Shown here: in pieces, positions 7,334-15,992 of the stretch | How the letters are laid out: the number at the start of each line of letters is the position of its first letter | Numbering within the stretch: position 1 is the stretch's first letter | DNA from: a virus | IMG/VR virus record: IMGVR_UViG_3300031216_000013 | Location: 1 to 61,453 of that record | DNA length: 61,453 nt | Strand: one strand, 5' to 3' | Position numbers and translations under genes: made by a program | The notes under the pieces: model-generated | What the model was told of the DNA's origin: nothing | Database searches by the model: none | The model's input: only the letters and a program-made list of their open reading frames with translations

Positions 7334-7758
7334 GAATTATTAGGATAGGTATATTATTAAGTATAGCTATATTTGCTATCCATTTTAATAGTTGTGGGAC
7401 TCCCGTAAACAAAAACGTAAAAGACAAAGTTAAATCATTTGAAGAATTAACTGGGAGAAAGATCACTAGTCGCATACGTTTCGCTAACCTAAAAGGTAGA
7501 ACTGTTGGATTATGTATCTACGGTCTAAATCACGTATACCTTGATAAGGTATATTACGACTCGGCAAGTGATATACAAAGAACTGCTCTTATTTACCACG
7601 AATTGGGACATTGTGAATGCTTATCAGGTCATGTAGACCCTAAAGAATTTTCTTTTTGTCCTGATAGCATTATGAATGCCACTACCACAACAGACTGGTG
7701 TAACCGAATTAAGTGGAATCAATACAAAACAGACCTAAGGAAAAGATGTCAGAAATAA
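7330..7758 (+). CDS. Secreted zinc metalloprotease-like protein
   Basis: 142 residues. An N-terminal hydrophobic signal (residues 3-18) is followed by FNSC at 19-22, a poor lipobox, so it is either a signal peptide or a lipoprotein. The motif HELGHCECLSGH at residues 90-101 gives HExxH plus a third His, and SIMNA at 113-117 resembles a metzincin Met-turn; the spacing to the third His is one residue longer than the standard metzincin HExxHxxGxxH. There are several Cys, which fits the periplasm. It probably cleaves a protein or peptide outside the cytoplasm. It overlaps the polymerase gene. Confidence 0.65.
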   Translation: MRIIRIGILLSIAIFAIHFNSCGTPVNKNVKDKVKSFEELTGRKITSRIRFANLKGRTVGLCIYGLNHVYLDKVYYDSASDIQRTALIYHELGHCECLSGHVDPKEFSFCPDSIMNATTTTDWCNRIKWNQYKTDLRKRCQK

Positions 7759-10199
7759 TATTTGGCAAAGATAAAACAAAAGGCATAGTTGCAGCCGAAG
7801 TTGTTGAAGATTATGTCGTTTGTTTAACTAACGAAGAGGATCAAATTTACTTTCCATTAATCTATTGGGTTCTTACTAGGTTTCCTACAAAAAACTCCCA
7901 GCCTTTAACAGGTAAGAATCATTACCGACATATCGTCACATTCGATAATAGGAAAGAATGGCAACTCTTTCTCAAAAAAGCAAGATCTAAACGTGTTGAC
8001 TTCTACACTATATATAATGAAATTGAATCCGCAATGCTCTATTATGGGTTCACCTTTTTCAAGGATATTAAAATTGAAGAGGTTTCTGTTCTTTCTTTTG
8101 ATATTGAGGCTAATGGTCTTGTTCGAGATCATACCTCTGAAACTTTCGTTATAACTAATACCTACAGAAATAGAAAGGGTGAAACATCCAAGAAACAATT
8201 TATACTTGATGATCGTGGTCAGGAATTAATGATTGCTGAATGGTGTGATTGGGTTAGAGAAGTAGACCCTGACTTTATCACAGGTCATAACATAAACGGA
8301 TACGATTTACCCTACTTAGAGCACTGTTCAGGAAATGGTCTTAAATTAGGTAGGGATGATAGTTACATTTCATTCCGTGACAGAAGCTCTAATTACCGAG
8401 TAGACGGCTCTCAAACTTGGGAGTATAATAAGATAACATGCTATGGTCGTGGAGTGATTGACGGTATGTTTCTAGCTGTTAAACACGACATTGGTAGGAA
8501 CTATCCAAGCTGGGGTTTGAAAACTATTGCTGAGTATGAAGGTTTTGTTAGTGAAGATCGTCAGTTTTACGATGCAAGTCTTATTGGTAAAAACTGGCAC
8601 ATACCTGAAGAAAGAGAAAAGATTATTAATTACTGTGAAGACGATTCTGATGATTCATTGAAAGTCTTCGACCTGATGGCTCCATCGTTCTTCTATATGT
8701 GTCAATCCATACCTAAACCGTTCCAACTAGTAACTGAATCTGCATCTGGTAGTTGGTTAAATGCTATACTAGTTAGGTCTTATCTACAAAAAGGACATTC
8801 AATACCTAAGGCTAGCGAAAAGGAATACGTTGGTGGGGGTATGAGTTGGGGAAATCCCGGTTTATACACTAACGTATCTAAATGGGATGCTGCTTCATTC
8901 TACCCTAGCACAATTCTTGCTTTTAATCTCTATGATAGAAAGAAAGATCCTGACGGACATTATTATGAAATGATCGAATACTTTACCAATAAAAGATTTG
9001 AACAGAAAGCAAAATATAAAGAAACAGGTGATAAATATTACGATGATATGCAAGCCTCAAGCAAAGTTTTTATAAATTCCGGTTATGGGCTGATGGGAAC
9101 TAGCGGTCTGAATTTTAATAATTTTAGCATAGCTCAAGAGATTACTAAGTGTTGTCGGAAAGGTTTACAAAAATGTATAGTCTGGGCAACAGGGAAAAAT
9201 GTTAACGAATGGTGGGGTGTAGATGAAAAACTATACAAAATCATAGAATTTCCTAAAGCTGACATGTGGAAAATGACTAAAAAATATGAAGAATTCATTG
9301 AAGTGATCGAGGACGGAGAAATAATTAAAGCATGGGTTCCTAAAGGAAAAACAGGAAAAGATTGGAAAGTTTGTTATAAACACAGTAAAGCTGCCAAGCA
9401 AGATTATCCCAACTTTGATCACATTGACACAATGGCTAAAGTTAAATTCGATGAGATGAACAGACACGATTGGGTCTTAGTAAATATTGATACTGACGCT
9501 CTTGCCTTCGCTAAAAAAGACGGATCTGAGTTTACAAAAGAACAGAATAAATACATTGAAGAATGTATAAATAATATAATGTATTCAAGATGGGAAGCTG
9601 ATGGCGAGTTTGATAAGTTCTTGGTAGTTAAGGCTAAGAATTATGTAATGCAAGAGAAAGGAGAAACTAAATATAAATACAAAGGAAGCAGTTTAACGGA
9701 CCAAAAGAAAGAACCAGCTCTCATAGAACTACTTCAGGTCATGATAGATAAGATAATGCACAGTAGACCAGACGAGTTGTCAGAAGTATATAACGACTAT
9801 ATTCGAGAAGTTAAAGAAATTAAAGACATATTTCGATGGTCGGTTAAGAAAAGCGTAACTTCTTCAGTTCTTAACCCTGAACGAGCCAACGAACAAAAGG
9901 TTTTAGACGCTCTCACTGGACTAGAAGTTCAAGAAGGAGATAAATATTACATGTTTTCTGATATCGATGGTCAGATTCAGCAAGTTCAAAAAGGAGAGCT
10001 TGTGTTTCTGAAAAGCGGAAAACCTAAAATGATCGATAATCGAATACTCCGACTTGCTGAAAATTATGCAGGTTCTTATGATTTACTTCACTACCTAGAA
10101 AGAGTCTATAAGACTGTAGATATTTTAAATACAGTTGTTGACATGGATCTTTTTACGAAGTATAGTAAAAGCAAGTTAAAACTATTGGAGGAATTATGA
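7746..10199 (+). CDS. polB: Family B DNA polymerase
   Basis: 817 residues from the ATG at 7746 (AAGGAAAAG upstream; the longer start at 7713 lies inside the protease gene). Proofreading exonuclease: SFDIEANGL (ExoI), GHNINGYDLPYL (ExoII), YCEDDSDDSLKVFDL (ExoIII, Y-x3-D type). Polymerase: motif A WDAASFYPSTI, motif B KVFINSGYG, motif C VNIDTDALA with the catalytic DTD. All catalytic motifs are present, so it should be active with proofreading. It is the replicative polymerase of the phage, working with the primase-helicase. There is no sign of a protein-priming terminal protein next to it. Confidence 0.93.
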   Translation: MSEIIFGKDKTKGIVAAEVVEDYVVCLTNEEDQIYFPLIYWVLTRFPTKNSQPLTGKNHYRHIVTFDNRKEWQLFLKKARSKRVDFYTIYNEIESAMLYYGFTFFKDIKIEEVSVLSFDIEANGLVRDHTSETFVITNTYRNRKGETSKKQFILDDRGQELMIAEWCDWVREVDPDFITGHNINGYDLPYLEHCSGNGLKLGRDDSYISFRDRSSNYRVDGSQTWEYNKITCYGRGVIDGMFLAVKHDIGRNYPSWGLKTIAEYEGFVSEDRQFYDASLIGKNWHIPEEREKIINYCEDDSDDSLKVFDLMAPSFFYMCQSIPKPFQLVTESASGSWLNAILVRSYLQKGHSIPKASEKEYVGGGMSWGNPGLYTNVSKWDAASFYPSTILAFNLYDRKKDPDGHYYEMIEYFTNKRFEQKAKYKETGDKYYDDMQASSKVFINSGYGLMGTSGLNFNNFSIAQEITKCCRKGLQKCIVWATGKNVNEWWGVDEKLYKIIEFPKADMWKMTKKYEEFIEVIEDGEIIKAWVPKGKTGKDWKVCYKHSKAAKQDYPNFDHIDTMAKVKFDEMNRHDWVLVNIDTDALAFAKKDGSEFTKEQNKYIEECINNIMYSRWEADGEFDKFLVVKAKNYVMQEKGETKYKYKGSSLTDQKKEPALIELLQVMIDKIMHSRPDELSEVYNDYIREVKEIKDIFRWSVKKSVTSSVLNPERANEQKVLDALTGLEVQEGDKYYMFSDIDGQIQQVQKGELVFLKSGKPKMIDNRILRLAENYAGSYDLLHYLERVYKTVDILNTVVDMDLFTKYSKSKLKLLEEL

Positions 10200-10270
10200 C
10201 AAAGGAAAATACTAAATTAGAAAAGATAACAAAATATCTGTTAGAGGAAATAAAAATTCAGAAGATATGA
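10196..10270 (+). CDS. Possible 24-residue peptide after polB
   Basis: An ATG overlapping the polB stop has a strong GGAGGAAT site and opens a 24-residue Lys/Glu-rich helix (MTKENTKLEKI...). It is too short for a family call; it may be a real coupled peptide or a decayed gene start. The rest of the gap up to 10342 holds only a 14-residue frame. Confidence 0.35.
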   Translation: MTKENTKLEKITKYLLEEIKIQKI

Positions 10271-10342
10271 AATACATAGCAGTTTGCGCTCACGTTCTTA
10301 TTGTTAACTAGAACTATTACAATAAATTAAGGAGATGGCACG

Positions 10343-10654
10343 ATGAAACTTAAACACAAAGGAGGTATATATTCTTTAAATGTAGATGCCGCCCTAAGAT
10401 TGTCTGAACTGAAACAATTTAACGGAAGGAGTAATACTATAGACCTCCCTAACGTAGAAGGTCTGAACGAAGCTGTCCTTCTTATTAATTACCTATGTAG
10501 TATCACATTACAGAAATACCAAAGAGACTCAGAAGATTATTATCTCTTAGAAAAAGGATCTGAAATAGCGAAATTAGCAAAGGGAGGTTTGGACATGTGT
10601 GAAATAAAAGACATCCTAAAAGAAGTTTACAACAAGGGTAAAAATGAAAACTAA
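10343..10654 (+). CDS. Hypothetical 103-residue protein
   Basis: It is preceded by an AGGAGATGG ribosome site. The protein is helical, with NTIDLPNVEGLNEAVLLINYLC in the middle; no family is recognised. It overlaps dut by 11 bases, so it is coupled to it. Confidence 0.65.
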   Translation: MKLKHKGGIYSLNVDAALRLSELKQFNGRSNTIDLPNVEGLNEAVLLINYLCSITLQKYQRDSEDYYLLEKGSEIAKLAKGGLDMCEIKDILKEVYNKGKNEN

Positions 10655-11072
10655 ATTTAAGAAACTATCACCAGATGCAACAATCCCACAAAAAGCTCAT
10701 CCCTCAGACGCAGGGTATGACCTAGTTGCCACAAGCTGTGTGTATGATCCTGAGACTGGTTTATATACATATGGAACATCTATAGCTTGTGCTATTCCAA
10801 AGGGTACAGTTGGGTTGCTATGTCCTCGTAGTAGTATTTCTAAAACAACATTGAGACTCTCAAACTCAGTTGGAGTAATTGATCAAGATTATAGAGGTGA
10901 GATTATTTTTAAATTCGACATGAAGTTTCCAAATAGATGTAATGAATATAAAGTAGGAGACAGAATAGGACAACTGGTAGTAGTTCCTCTAGGGGATGCT
11001 GGTAGCGAAGAGGTTGAAGATTTAGATGTAACAGTAAGAGGTTCTGGTGGGTTTGGAAGTTCGGGATGTTAA
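10644..11072 (+). CDS. dut: dUTPase (trimeric type)
   Basis: 142 residues with all five dUTPase motifs: 1 DAGYDL (22-27), 2 PRSSISK (61-67), 3 GVIDQDYRGEI (77-87), 4 GDRIGQLVV (105-113), 5 RGSGGFGSSG (132-141). It hydrolyses dUTP to dUMP, keeping uracil out of phage DNA and feeding ThyX. Its length is normal for the family and all motifs are intact. Confidence 0.95.
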   Translation: MKTKFKKLSPDATIPQKAHPSDAGYDLVATSCVYDPETGLYTYGTSIACAIPKGTVGLLCPRSSISKTTLRLSNSVGVIDQDYRGEIIFKFDMKFPNRCNEYKVGDRIGQLVVVPLGDAGSEEVEDLDVTVRGSGGFGSSGC

Positions 11073-11365
11073 CATTTTCAGAAGCTTTTGATAGAATCAC
11101 GACATTTGAATCAACAGGTGTTCTTTTTGAATGGATACCTGATATGGAAGATCTTGAAGACCAACTAGCAGAAGGCAATTTTAAAGAAAAACCCCCAAGT
11201 CAAATGGGATACAAAGCTGATATTCTAAGTTTAGTTTGTCTTTTTCGTTTTGAAATAAAACCTCAAACATCATACCTACCAAGAAAGAAAAAGAAAAGAC
11301 TTGCAATGCATTATAAAAAGAAGTACAATAAACTTAACAAAGAGCTTAGGAGGCGTTATGACTAA
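11066..11365 (+). CDS. Hypothetical basic 99-residue protein
   Basis: It starts inside the end of dut (7-base overlap). The N-terminal part is acidic and aromatic; the C-terminal 30 residues are very basic (RKKKKRLAMHYKKKYNKL), which may bind nucleic acid. No family is recognised. Confidence 0.6.
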   Translation: MLTFSEAFDRITTFESTGVLFEWIPDMEDLEDQLAEGNFKEKPPSQMGYKADILSLVCLFRFEIKPQTSYLPRKKKKRLAMHYKKKYNKLNKELRRRYD

Positions 11366-11531
11366 ACAAGAATTCAGATTAAAACTAATACTAGAACTCA
11401 GCAATGGGGTTGCCATTAAAAATGGCGTAAACGTTGATAAGGTATTTAATGAAGCGGCTTCTGCTGGAATTGTTGCTACAGCAAATGCAATAACTGATAG
11501 AGTATTCGCTGAAACAGTAAAGGAAGACTAG
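11358..11531 (+). CDS. Hypothetical 57-residue protein
   Basis: The ATG at 11358 with AGGAGG upstream is chosen over the longer frame that begins at 11301. It is a small helical protein, MTKQEFRLKLILELSNG..., with no recognised motif. Its stop overlaps the GTG start of the next gene. Confidence 0.6.
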   Translation: MTKQEFRLKLILELSNGVAIKNGVNVDKVFNEAASAGIVATANAITDRVFAETVKED

Positions 11532-11749
11532 TGGAAAACATTATCTATGTCGTCATTGGTCTCGTTTTGGGAGTCCTAGGTCTTACAAAGTATAAATCCA
11601 AAGAACTTCCTAAAGGTCTGTCTGACGATAAAGTAGAAGACCTTTCCGATAAGATTGATGGGTTAGATAAAAAGTCTAACCGTTTAAATAAAGAAGGAGC
11701 TTCTGACCTAAACTCAGAAGAAGTGGAGAATTTTTGGAAGAACAAGTAG
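11531..11749 (+). CDS. Small membrane-anchored coiled-coil protein (GTG start)
   Basis: 72 residues. Residues 3-18 form one membrane span (NIIYVVIGLVLGVLGL), followed by a charged, coiled-coil-prone tail ending in SEEVENFWKNK. A short N-terminal anchor plus a periplasmic or cytoplasmic coil is compatible with an inner-membrane spanin (Rz) or a small anchor protein, but no outer-membrane partner lies next to it. Confidence 0.55.
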   Translation: MENIIYVVIGLVLGVLGLTKYKSKELPKGLSDDKVEDLSDKIDGLDKKSNRLNKEGASDLNSEEVENFWKNK

Positions 11750-11862
11750 AACATAATTGTGAAAATTGTGGAAAAGATTCTGAAGCGTTAAGTATGTACA
11801 CTGGATACGGATATCATGAAGAAACCCCTTGGCTATGTGAGGTATGCTTTGACGATGAGTAA
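11734..11862 (+). CDS. Small zinc-finger protein (TTG start)
   Basis: A 42-residue frame with TTG at 11734 preceded by GGAG overlaps the gene before it. The sequence CENCGKDSEALSM...WLCEVCFDDE has two C-x2-C knuckles about 29 residues apart. Many small phage proteins have this layout; the function is unknown. Confidence 0.55.
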   Translation: MEEQVEHNCENCGKDSEALSMYTGYGYHEETPWLCEVCFDDE

Positions 11863-11929
11863 ACTAGATATGAGATTTCTGATTAGTGAAAATAAGAGGT
11901 TAACTGTTGAAAATGAAATTGAGGGATGA
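11855..11929 (+). CDS. Possible 24-residue peptide
   Basis: The ATG overlaps the upstream stop; the frame encodes MSKLDMRFLISENKRLTVEN and four more residues. Its helical pattern resembles the start of small coiled-coil proteins such as that at 59329 (LLENENRRL). It may be a leader peptide or the remains of a longer gene. Confidence 0.3.
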   Translation: MSKLDMRFLISENKRLTVENEIEG

Positions 11930-12101
11930 GTTTTTAAGAGAAATGGAAAATGCTAGTACAGATTATCTAGACTGGGAAGAATTATACTTTGGTGATAAAG
12001 AAAAGTCGGGATTAGAAGAAGCTACTGCTTCCTATGAAGGATTTAAGCATGCAATATTGTTCTTATCTTTAAAAGGGTATTTAAAAAAGGAAGAGAAATG
12101 A
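11907..12101 (+). CDS. Hypothetical acidic 64-residue protein
   Basis: AGAGG at about 11895 is best spaced for the TTG at 11907; the ATG at 11913 is the alternative. The protein is acidic and helical. It ends in an overlap with the next start. No function is recognised. Confidence 0.55.
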   Translation: MKMKLRDEFLREMENASTDYLDWEELYFGDKEKSGLEEATASYEGFKHAILFLSLKGYLKKEEK

Positions 12102-12445
12102 AACTACTACTAGCCCTAATATTATCAATTAACCTATCTTTTGCTCAGACAATCAAACCCATTAACCAAGGCGACACAGCTCCCTTTACTGGTTACATCA
12201 TTGATAAGAAGTTTGAACAAGCTAGAAGAACAGAGAGAGAACTATTAGACCTTGAGAAGTCTAAAACGGTAGTTCTAAGGGAGTTGGGTAAGGTTCATGT
12301 AGGTAGGACTGAATTTTACAAGGAAGAGGCTAAGAGGGCTAAAAGAGAGGTTCTTAAGGGACAGTTTAAGACTGTTCTATATTTTGTTGGTGGTATCGTT
12401 TTAGGGGGTGCTGCTGTGTATCTAGGATCAAAGGTGGCTAAATGA
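12098..12445 (+). CDS. Exported coiled-coil protein with C-terminal membrane span
   Basis: 115 residues. Residues 1-17 are a clean signal peptide with an SFAQ cleavage site. The middle is a charged coiled coil (residues 35-80). Residues about 90-112 form a hydrophobic span, YFVGGIVLGGAAVYLGS. It overlaps the lipoprotein gene next to it, as spanin pairs often do. A normal Rz has an uncleaved N-terminal anchor instead, so a spanin role is only a guess. Confidence 0.6.
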   Translation: MKLLLALILSINLSFAQTIKPINQGDTAPFTGYIIDKKFEQARRTERELLDLEKSKTVVLRELGKVHVGRTEFYKEEAKRAKREVLKGQFKTVLYFVGGIVLGGAAVYLGSKVAK

Positions 12446-12699
12446 TTAATGTTTTGAGAATTTTATTGGTAATGGTATTTTTAGTAAGTTGCAGCGAAGA
12501 TCCAATTAGTGAAACAGGTACTGATAATCCTAATATTAAAATAGATCTTCTATTTAATCATAATGGATGTAGTGTTTATAGGTTTAGAGATGGTGGATAT
12601 TCTCGCTATTTTTCTGACTGTAGCGGTTCTATAAGTTCTAGAGTCTACTGTGGAAAAACCTGCACCAGACCAAACACAACAATTAATATGGGACAATAA
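12442..12699 (+). CDS. Small Cys-rich lipoprotein
   Basis: 85 residues. The signal ends in lipobox LVSC, predicting an N-terminal lipid on Cys 17 and an outer- or inner-membrane location. The mature part contains CSVYRFRDGGYSRYFSDC, a YRF-x-D-x-G ... YF-x-x-C arrangement common in small phage-encoded secreted proteins, and several more Cys that suggest disulphides in the periplasm. It is coupled to the exported protein upstream; together they could act in lysis or in the envelope. Confidence 0.65.
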   Translation: MINVLRILLVMVFLVSCSEDPISETGTDNPNIKIDLLFNHNGCSVYRFRDGGYSRYFSDCSGSISSRVYCGKTCTRPNTTINMGQ

Positions 12700-12702
12700 G
12701 TC

Positions 12703-13728
12703 ATGAAATTCACAAGATATTCATCAATTGAAAACGCATACAGAACCAAATTTATTCAAAAAATGCAAATGTATATGAGTAATGAAGAGTTTGTTGTTCA
12801 AGAAAAAATACATGGAGCTAACTTCTCTTTCTATTGTGATGGTGAAACTGTTCTTTGTGGAAAACGATCTTCTATTTTACAAGGAGAGGAAATAGGTCAA
12901 TTCTTCAATGCCGATAGTTTACTTAGTCAACATAAAAGTAAAATACTGGAGATATTTAACCACGTTAGATTGATAAAATTCTTTGATAAAGAAAGCACAG
13001 ACGTAACCTCAATATCTATACATGGTGAACTTTACGGAGGAACATATCCCCACGATAATGTAGATAAAAATAACTCAGCCAAGAAAGTTCAGAAAGGTGT
13101 ATTTTATTCACCAGATAATGAATTTGTTGCTTTTGATATGAAAGTTAACGAAGAGTATGTGAATATCGATCACATGAACGAATGGCTTGATAGGTCAGGA
13201 TTAACTAGATTAGAGATCTTAAAAAGAGGAAAATTAAATGAATGTTTAGATTACCCTAACGACTTTAATAGTCACTTACATAAATGTTTTCCTGAACTTG
13301 ATAACAACACTTGTGAAGGAGTGGTTATTAAGACTGTCAATCCTGTTAGATTCCCTAGTGGAGATAGACCTATTGTTAAGAATAAAAACGCCAAATGGAG
13401 TGAAAAGAAGAAAGGAGAGGGTAAAAGTGTACAAAAAGAACTACCTGAACATGTTAAGAAGCATGTATTGATAGGTCAAGAATACATTACGGAGAATAGA
13501 CTGAGGAACGTACTATCTTACATTGGTCCAATTGTTGAAGTCAAGAAAGCCTTTGGTCAGATCTTGGGAGCTTTTAATAAAGATGTTATAAAAGACCTCA
13601 TGGTAGAAAACGAAGAGTTCTTGGACCTAGAAAAACAAGATAGGAAAATAGTGACTAGTATGTTAAAGGGGTTGTCAGCGGAGATGATTAGACCCAACTT
13701 CGCCAATATACTCGATGGGGAGTTTTAA
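12703..13728 (+). CDS. RNA ligase, T4 Rnl2 family
   Basis: 341 residues. The N-terminus FTRYSSIENAYRTKFI and motif I EKIHGANF, with the nucleophile Lys35, resemble T4 Rnl2 closely. Motif III HGELYGG, motif IV CEGVVIKT and motif V VKNKNAKW are all present, followed by a helical C-terminal domain. Rnl2 enzymes use ATP to seal 3'-OH/5'-PO4 nicks in duplex RNA. It is the first gene of an RNA-repair cassette; its stop overlaps the HD-Pnk start. Confidence 0.88.
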   Translation: MKFTRYSSIENAYRTKFIQKMQMYMSNEEFVVQEKIHGANFSFYCDGETVLCGKRSSILQGEEIGQFFNADSLLSQHKSKILEIFNHVRLIKFFDKESTDVTSISIHGELYGGTYPHDNVDKNNSAKKVQKGVFYSPDNEFVAFDMKVNEEYVNIDHMNEWLDRSGLTRLEILKRGKLNECLDYPNDFNSHLHKCFPELDNNTCEGVVIKTVNPVRFPSGDRPIVKNKNAKWSEKKKGEGKSVQKELPEHVKKHVLIGQEYITENRLRNVLSYIGPIVEVKKAFGQILGAFNKDVIKDLMVENEEFLDLEKQDRKIVTSMLKGLSAEMIRPNFANILDGEF

Positions 13729-14735
13729 TGTCTACAATGACAGAGAAAATTATATGGTTTCAAAAATACCATCCAGAATTAGTAAAAGAAATGCAACAAT
13801 GTACTCATCATGGTGAAGACCTCAATCCTTATCACTTAGAAGGGGATGTTTGGACTCACACTATGATGGTCTGTAAGCAATCAGAGAATCAATCGGAATT
13901 AGTACAATGGGCAACTTTACTACATGACATTGGTAAACCTAAGGTTCATTCTATTAATAAAAAAGGACATTCGTGCTTTTATAATCATGATGCAGTTAGT
14001 GCTTTTATGGCTTTAGACGTTCTAGAAAATGCTAACTTTTGGAAGTTTAGCAACTTAATTGACCGACATAAGTTAACAATTTTTAAAGCAATATCAATAC
14101 ATACCCAAGTGTTTAAACAAACACCTGACAAACTTGGGGAAATGTTTGCTAATGATGTTCTTACTGCTGAAACTTTCTATGAGCTTGGGGTAGCTGATCA
14201 TTCAGGTAGATTTACTAGTACAGAGGGTTCAGTTAACGAACCGGTATATACTTCTAGAGGATATCCTTCCGATAAAACAAAAAGACTCACTCTGTTATGC
14301 GGATTACCTGCTTCTGGCAAATCAAGTCATGTTAGTATCTCTGATTACGATTTTGTAGTATCTAGAGACGGATTAATAGAAAGTTCTTCACTAAATGGAA
14401 CTTACAATGAAAAATGGAAGAACGCTGACCAGAAAGAAATAGATAGGTTACTGCAACTGCAATATGTCTGGGCAAAACAATACAATAATGTTGTTATAGA
14501 TATGACACATATGAACAAGAAGAGTAGAAGAAAATCTCTTTCTCACTTTGGAGATGAATACTATAAATGTTGTATTGTGTATATTTCACCTCTTTCAGTA
14601 TTAGAGTTGCGTAATATGAATAGAAATGGTAAGGCAGTACCTGATGAGGTTTATGAAAGGATGTTGAAGTCTTTCTATCCTCCACTAATGGACGAGTTTG
14701 ACGAGGTAATCTGGAAATATGACAACACTTTTTAA
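13728..14735 (+). CDS. HD-Pnk: HD phosphoesterase plus 5'-OH polynucleotide kinase
   Basis: 335 residues with two domains. Residues about 20-160 are an HD domain (His44, then LLHDIGKP with His66-Asp67, then HD at 87-88). Residues 186-335 are a kinase with P-loop GLPASGKS (192-199). This order matches HD-Pnk of Runella slithyformis, where the HD part removes a 2',3' or 3' phosphate and the kinase adds a 5' phosphate. It would make broken RNA ends ready for the two ligases on either side. It overlaps both neighbours. Confidence 0.85.
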   Translation: MSTMTEKIIWFQKYHPELVKEMQQCTHHGEDLNPYHLEGDVWTHTMMVCKQSENQSELVQWATLLHDIGKPKVHSINKKGHSCFYNHDAVSAFMALDVLENANFWKFSNLIDRHKLTIFKAISIHTQVFKQTPDKLGEMFANDVLTAETFYELGVADHSGRFTSTEGSVNEPVYTSRGYPSDKTKRLTLLCGLPASGKSSHVSISDYDFVVSRDGLIESSSLNGTYNEKWKNADQKEIDRLLQLQYVWAKQYNNVVIDMTHMNKKSRRKSLSHFGDEYYKCCIVYISPLSVLELRNMNRNGKAVPDEVYERMLKSFYPPLMDEFDEVIWKYDNTF

Positions 14736-15798
14736 AGAACTAGATAAAAGAGTAGAAGATGGACATCTAAGAAAGGTAATATCCCCATGCAGAAAACTCG
14801 TACTTTTTAACTATACTGATGCTTGCACTTACGATAAAGCATGGGACGAGCATACTTTAAACGCAAGAGGTACTGTTTACGAAATCGAAACAGGTAATAT
14901 TATTGCTCAAGCTTTTCCAAAATTCTTCAACTACGGAGAGCTAGACTTAGATTTACAAAAAGACTTATTACATAGAAAGGATTTCGATGTTTATGAAAAA
15001 GCTGATGGCAGTTTAGGTATTATATATCATTTTGATGGTGAGTGGAGGGTCAACACTAGAGGGAGTTTTTCTTCAGACCAATCTGTATTTGCATCTAGTA
15101 TGTTAGGCAATTACGATCTATCGGGATTCCCTAAAGACATAACGCTCCTTGTTGAGATTATATATCCTGAAAATAGAATAATAGTAGACTATGGGGACGA
15201 TAAAAAGTTAATACTTTTAGGAGCTTTTCAAAATGTCATTGATTTAAATTCTGAATTATTCGATATAGGATCTCGAATCAAAATGGAAGTCGCTCAAAAG
15301 AAGTCTTTCAGCTCTATTGACGAACTAATCAAAGAAAGAGAAGTTATTCCTGCAGGAGAAGAAGGATTTGTTGTTAGGTTTTCGGATGGAGAAAGAGTTA
15401 AATTTAAAGGAATGGAATATCTAAAAGTTGCAAGAATACTCCAAGGTTGTTCTCCCCTAACATTTTGGGAGTCTATGGTCGAAGGTAATGTTGATAGGAC
15501 AATACTAGAACAGATACCAGAAGAGTTTAGGGATGAATTTGATAGGATTGCTCAGGTTATTGAACATAAATACAGCGTCCAAAAACAACAATACACTGCT
15601 CTTTACTTTGATATAACAAGAAAACTAGCATTACCTCTAGTTCACGATCAAGTTAACGAAGAACATAGAAAGAAATTAGGTATATACTTAAAGGAAAATA
15701 ACATTAAAGAGTCTGGTGTTATTTTTACATTACTACTTGGACAGTCTATAGATAAGCAAGTGATGAGAGCAATAAGACCTACAGCGAACGTTCTATGA
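14719..15798 (+). CDS. RNA ligase, T4 Rnl1 family
   Basis: 359 residues. Motif I YEKADGSLG carries the nucleophile Lys94, and the LNARGTVYE region, motif IV EEGFVVRF and motif V VKFKGMEYL follow. The arrangement fits T4 RNA ligase 1 (gp63), which rejoins tRNA anticodon-loop breaks in single-stranded RNA. Together with HD-Pnk it could restore tRNAs cut by a host anticodon nuclease. The start overlaps HD-Pnk by 17 bases, so the proteins are made together. Confidence 0.87.
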   Translation: MTTLFKELDKRVEDGHLRKVISPCRKLVLFNYTDACTYDKAWDEHTLNARGTVYEIETGNIIAQAFPKFFNYGELDLDLQKDLLHRKDFDVYEKADGSLGIIYHFDGEWRVNTRGSFSSDQSVFASSMLGNYDLSGFPKDITLLVEIIYPENRIIVDYGDDKKLILLGAFQNVIDLNSELFDIGSRIKMEVAQKKSFSSIDELIKEREVIPAGEEGFVVRFSDGERVKFKGMEYLKVARILQGCSPLTFWESMVEGNVDRTILEQIPEEFRDEFDRIAQVIEHKYSVQKQQYTALYFDITRKLALPLVHDQVNEEHRKKLGIYLKENNIKESGVIFTLLLGQSIDKQVMRAIRPTANVL

Positions 15799-15992
15799 CA
15801 ATTAAACTTTTATTTCCCACCATTTATGTAGAAAAAAAGTCTGAAGCATTGTTAGGTCAAGACCTAATAGAGACTAACATATCTTTCCCTACACAACTAA
15901 ATTTGCAAACTTGGTCCAATTCCGTTATACTAATTATTAGTGTGTTGGGGTTTGGAGTAAGGATATATTGGAGATACAATGAACAAACATGA
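15795..15992 (+). CDS. Small C-terminally anchored membrane protein
   Basis: 65 residues; the C-terminal SVILIISVLGFGVRIYW (about residues 43-59) is one membrane span. It overlaps Rnl1 and the next gene. No function is recognised. Confidence 0.55.
   Translation: MTIKLLFPTIYVEKKSEALLGQDLIETNISFPTQLNLQTWSNSVILIISVLGFGVRIYWRYNEQT

Noticed and set aside
10267-10311. A 14-residue frame after the polB leader peptide
   Set aside because: Too short and without any supporting feature other than an ATGA overlap.
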